Source: Bog-756 sp963727075
GTDB lineage: Bacteria > Actinomycetota > Acidimicrobiia > Acidimicrobiales > RAAP-2
Length of the DNA: 64,000 nt
Assembly: GCA_963727075.1 (NCBI GenBank)
Contig: CAVSET010000002.1
Location: forward strand, 388,121 to 452,120
Direction of reading: 5' to 3'
Each line of letters starts with the position of its first letter. Within the stretch, counting starts at the first letter, position 1. Made by a program: the position numbers and the translations under genes. Shown one piece after another: positions 63,889 through 64,000 of this stretch. The notes beneath the pieces were generated by a model. That model was given only the letters and a program-made list of their open reading frames with translations, ran no database searches and was not told the DNA's origin.

Positions 63889-64000
63889 TCATCTAGCGAA
63901 TTTTCGTCGCAACCAGTGTGCGGCATCCCACAACTGGAGCCCCAGACTCTGCGTCGGCCTAGGTTTGTCGACATGGACAACCCAGTTCTGTCGATATCCC
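63889..64000 (-). CDS. possible C-terminus of a gene entering from the right
   Basis: On the minus strand an open frame runs from the window edge to TGA at 63891-63889. It encodes 36 residues ending LGLQLWDAAHWLRRKFAR, amphipathic and protein-like. No family recognised from so short a piece. Confidence 0.3.
   Translation of the reverse strand, partial: GYRQNWVVHVDKPRPTQSLGLQLWDAAHWLRRKFAR

Noticed and set aside
1..64000. Search for CRISPR arrays, rRNA and complete insertion sequences
   Set aside because: No regularly spaced short repeats, no rRNA sequence and no transposase with both ends and an intact frame were seen.

Overview
The window is about 64 kb of high-GC DNA. Gene content points to an actinobacterium, most likely of the class Acidimicrobiia: a FadD-type acyl-CoA ligase, MmpL exporter, GH15 enzymes of the mycobacterial type, a PRT/dienelactone-hydrolase fusion, DUF2267 and DUF6325-type proteins, and a secreted beta-helix protein ending in tandem GYWLVASDGGVFSFGDA repeats that I associate with that class. 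No rRNA, tRNA or CRISPR array was found.

Layout. 0-6 kb: lipid genes (alpha/beta hydrolase, FadD, acyltransferase), a beta-lactamase-fold esterase and a HAD/ParB-like fusion. 6-11 kb: DUF2267 protein, HhH-GPD protein, zinc ribbon, PRPP synthetase, PRT/hydrolase fusion and a structured ncRNA. 11-18 kb: SufR-like regulator divergent from a DoxX protein, GTP cyclohydrolase I, FAD reductase, transaldolase, membrane protein and GH15. 18-22 kb: two perfect CsoR-type operators, an MMPL exporter, a CsoR/CstR-type repressor and a DsbA-fold protein. 22-27 kb: decayed genes (cyclase, secreted protein, GNAT, sigma factor) and a TetR gene. 27-30 kb: membrane proteins. 30-33 kb: arylsulfatase. 33-38 kb: metallophosphoesterase, PAP2, diacylglycerol-kinase-like protein and PPK2. 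38-46 kb: small envelope operon, second GH15, Zwf, CoA-disulfide reductase with rhodanese domain, SMP-30 lactonase. 46-51 kb: zinc ribbon, small membrane protein, SulP and MFS transporters. 51-59 kb: small genes mixed with decayed insertion-sequence pieces, the repeat protein, an esterase and a GH4 glycosidase. 59-64 kb: Coq4-like protein, GH29 fucosidase and a Tat lipoprotein of the peptide-binding family.

The main result is a recurring 15-bp dyad, consensus RGGACCTTYGGCCCT, at nine intergenic places between 6.3 and 46.3 kb. It resembles the DosR/DevR dormancy box of mycobacteria. In each case its centre lies 30 nt (once 31) before a NANNNT hexamer pointing at a gene. Targets are DUF2267, PRT/hydrolase-PRPP synthetase, a ~260-nt ncRNA, two paralogous small membrane proteins (one through a zinc-ribbon gene), a lipid-kinase-like protein, PPK2, a phospholipase-D-N-terminal-like protein and an unassigned minus-strand transcript. 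I infer a local hypoxia/redox stress regulon. The regulator itself is not in the window.

Six genes carry single-base frameshifts and one of them also a stop codon, so either this is a decaying accessory region or the assembly has indel errors. Several scattered sequences share a terminus TGCCGAAAATGTCATC, which I read as ends of an IS3/IS481-like element family.
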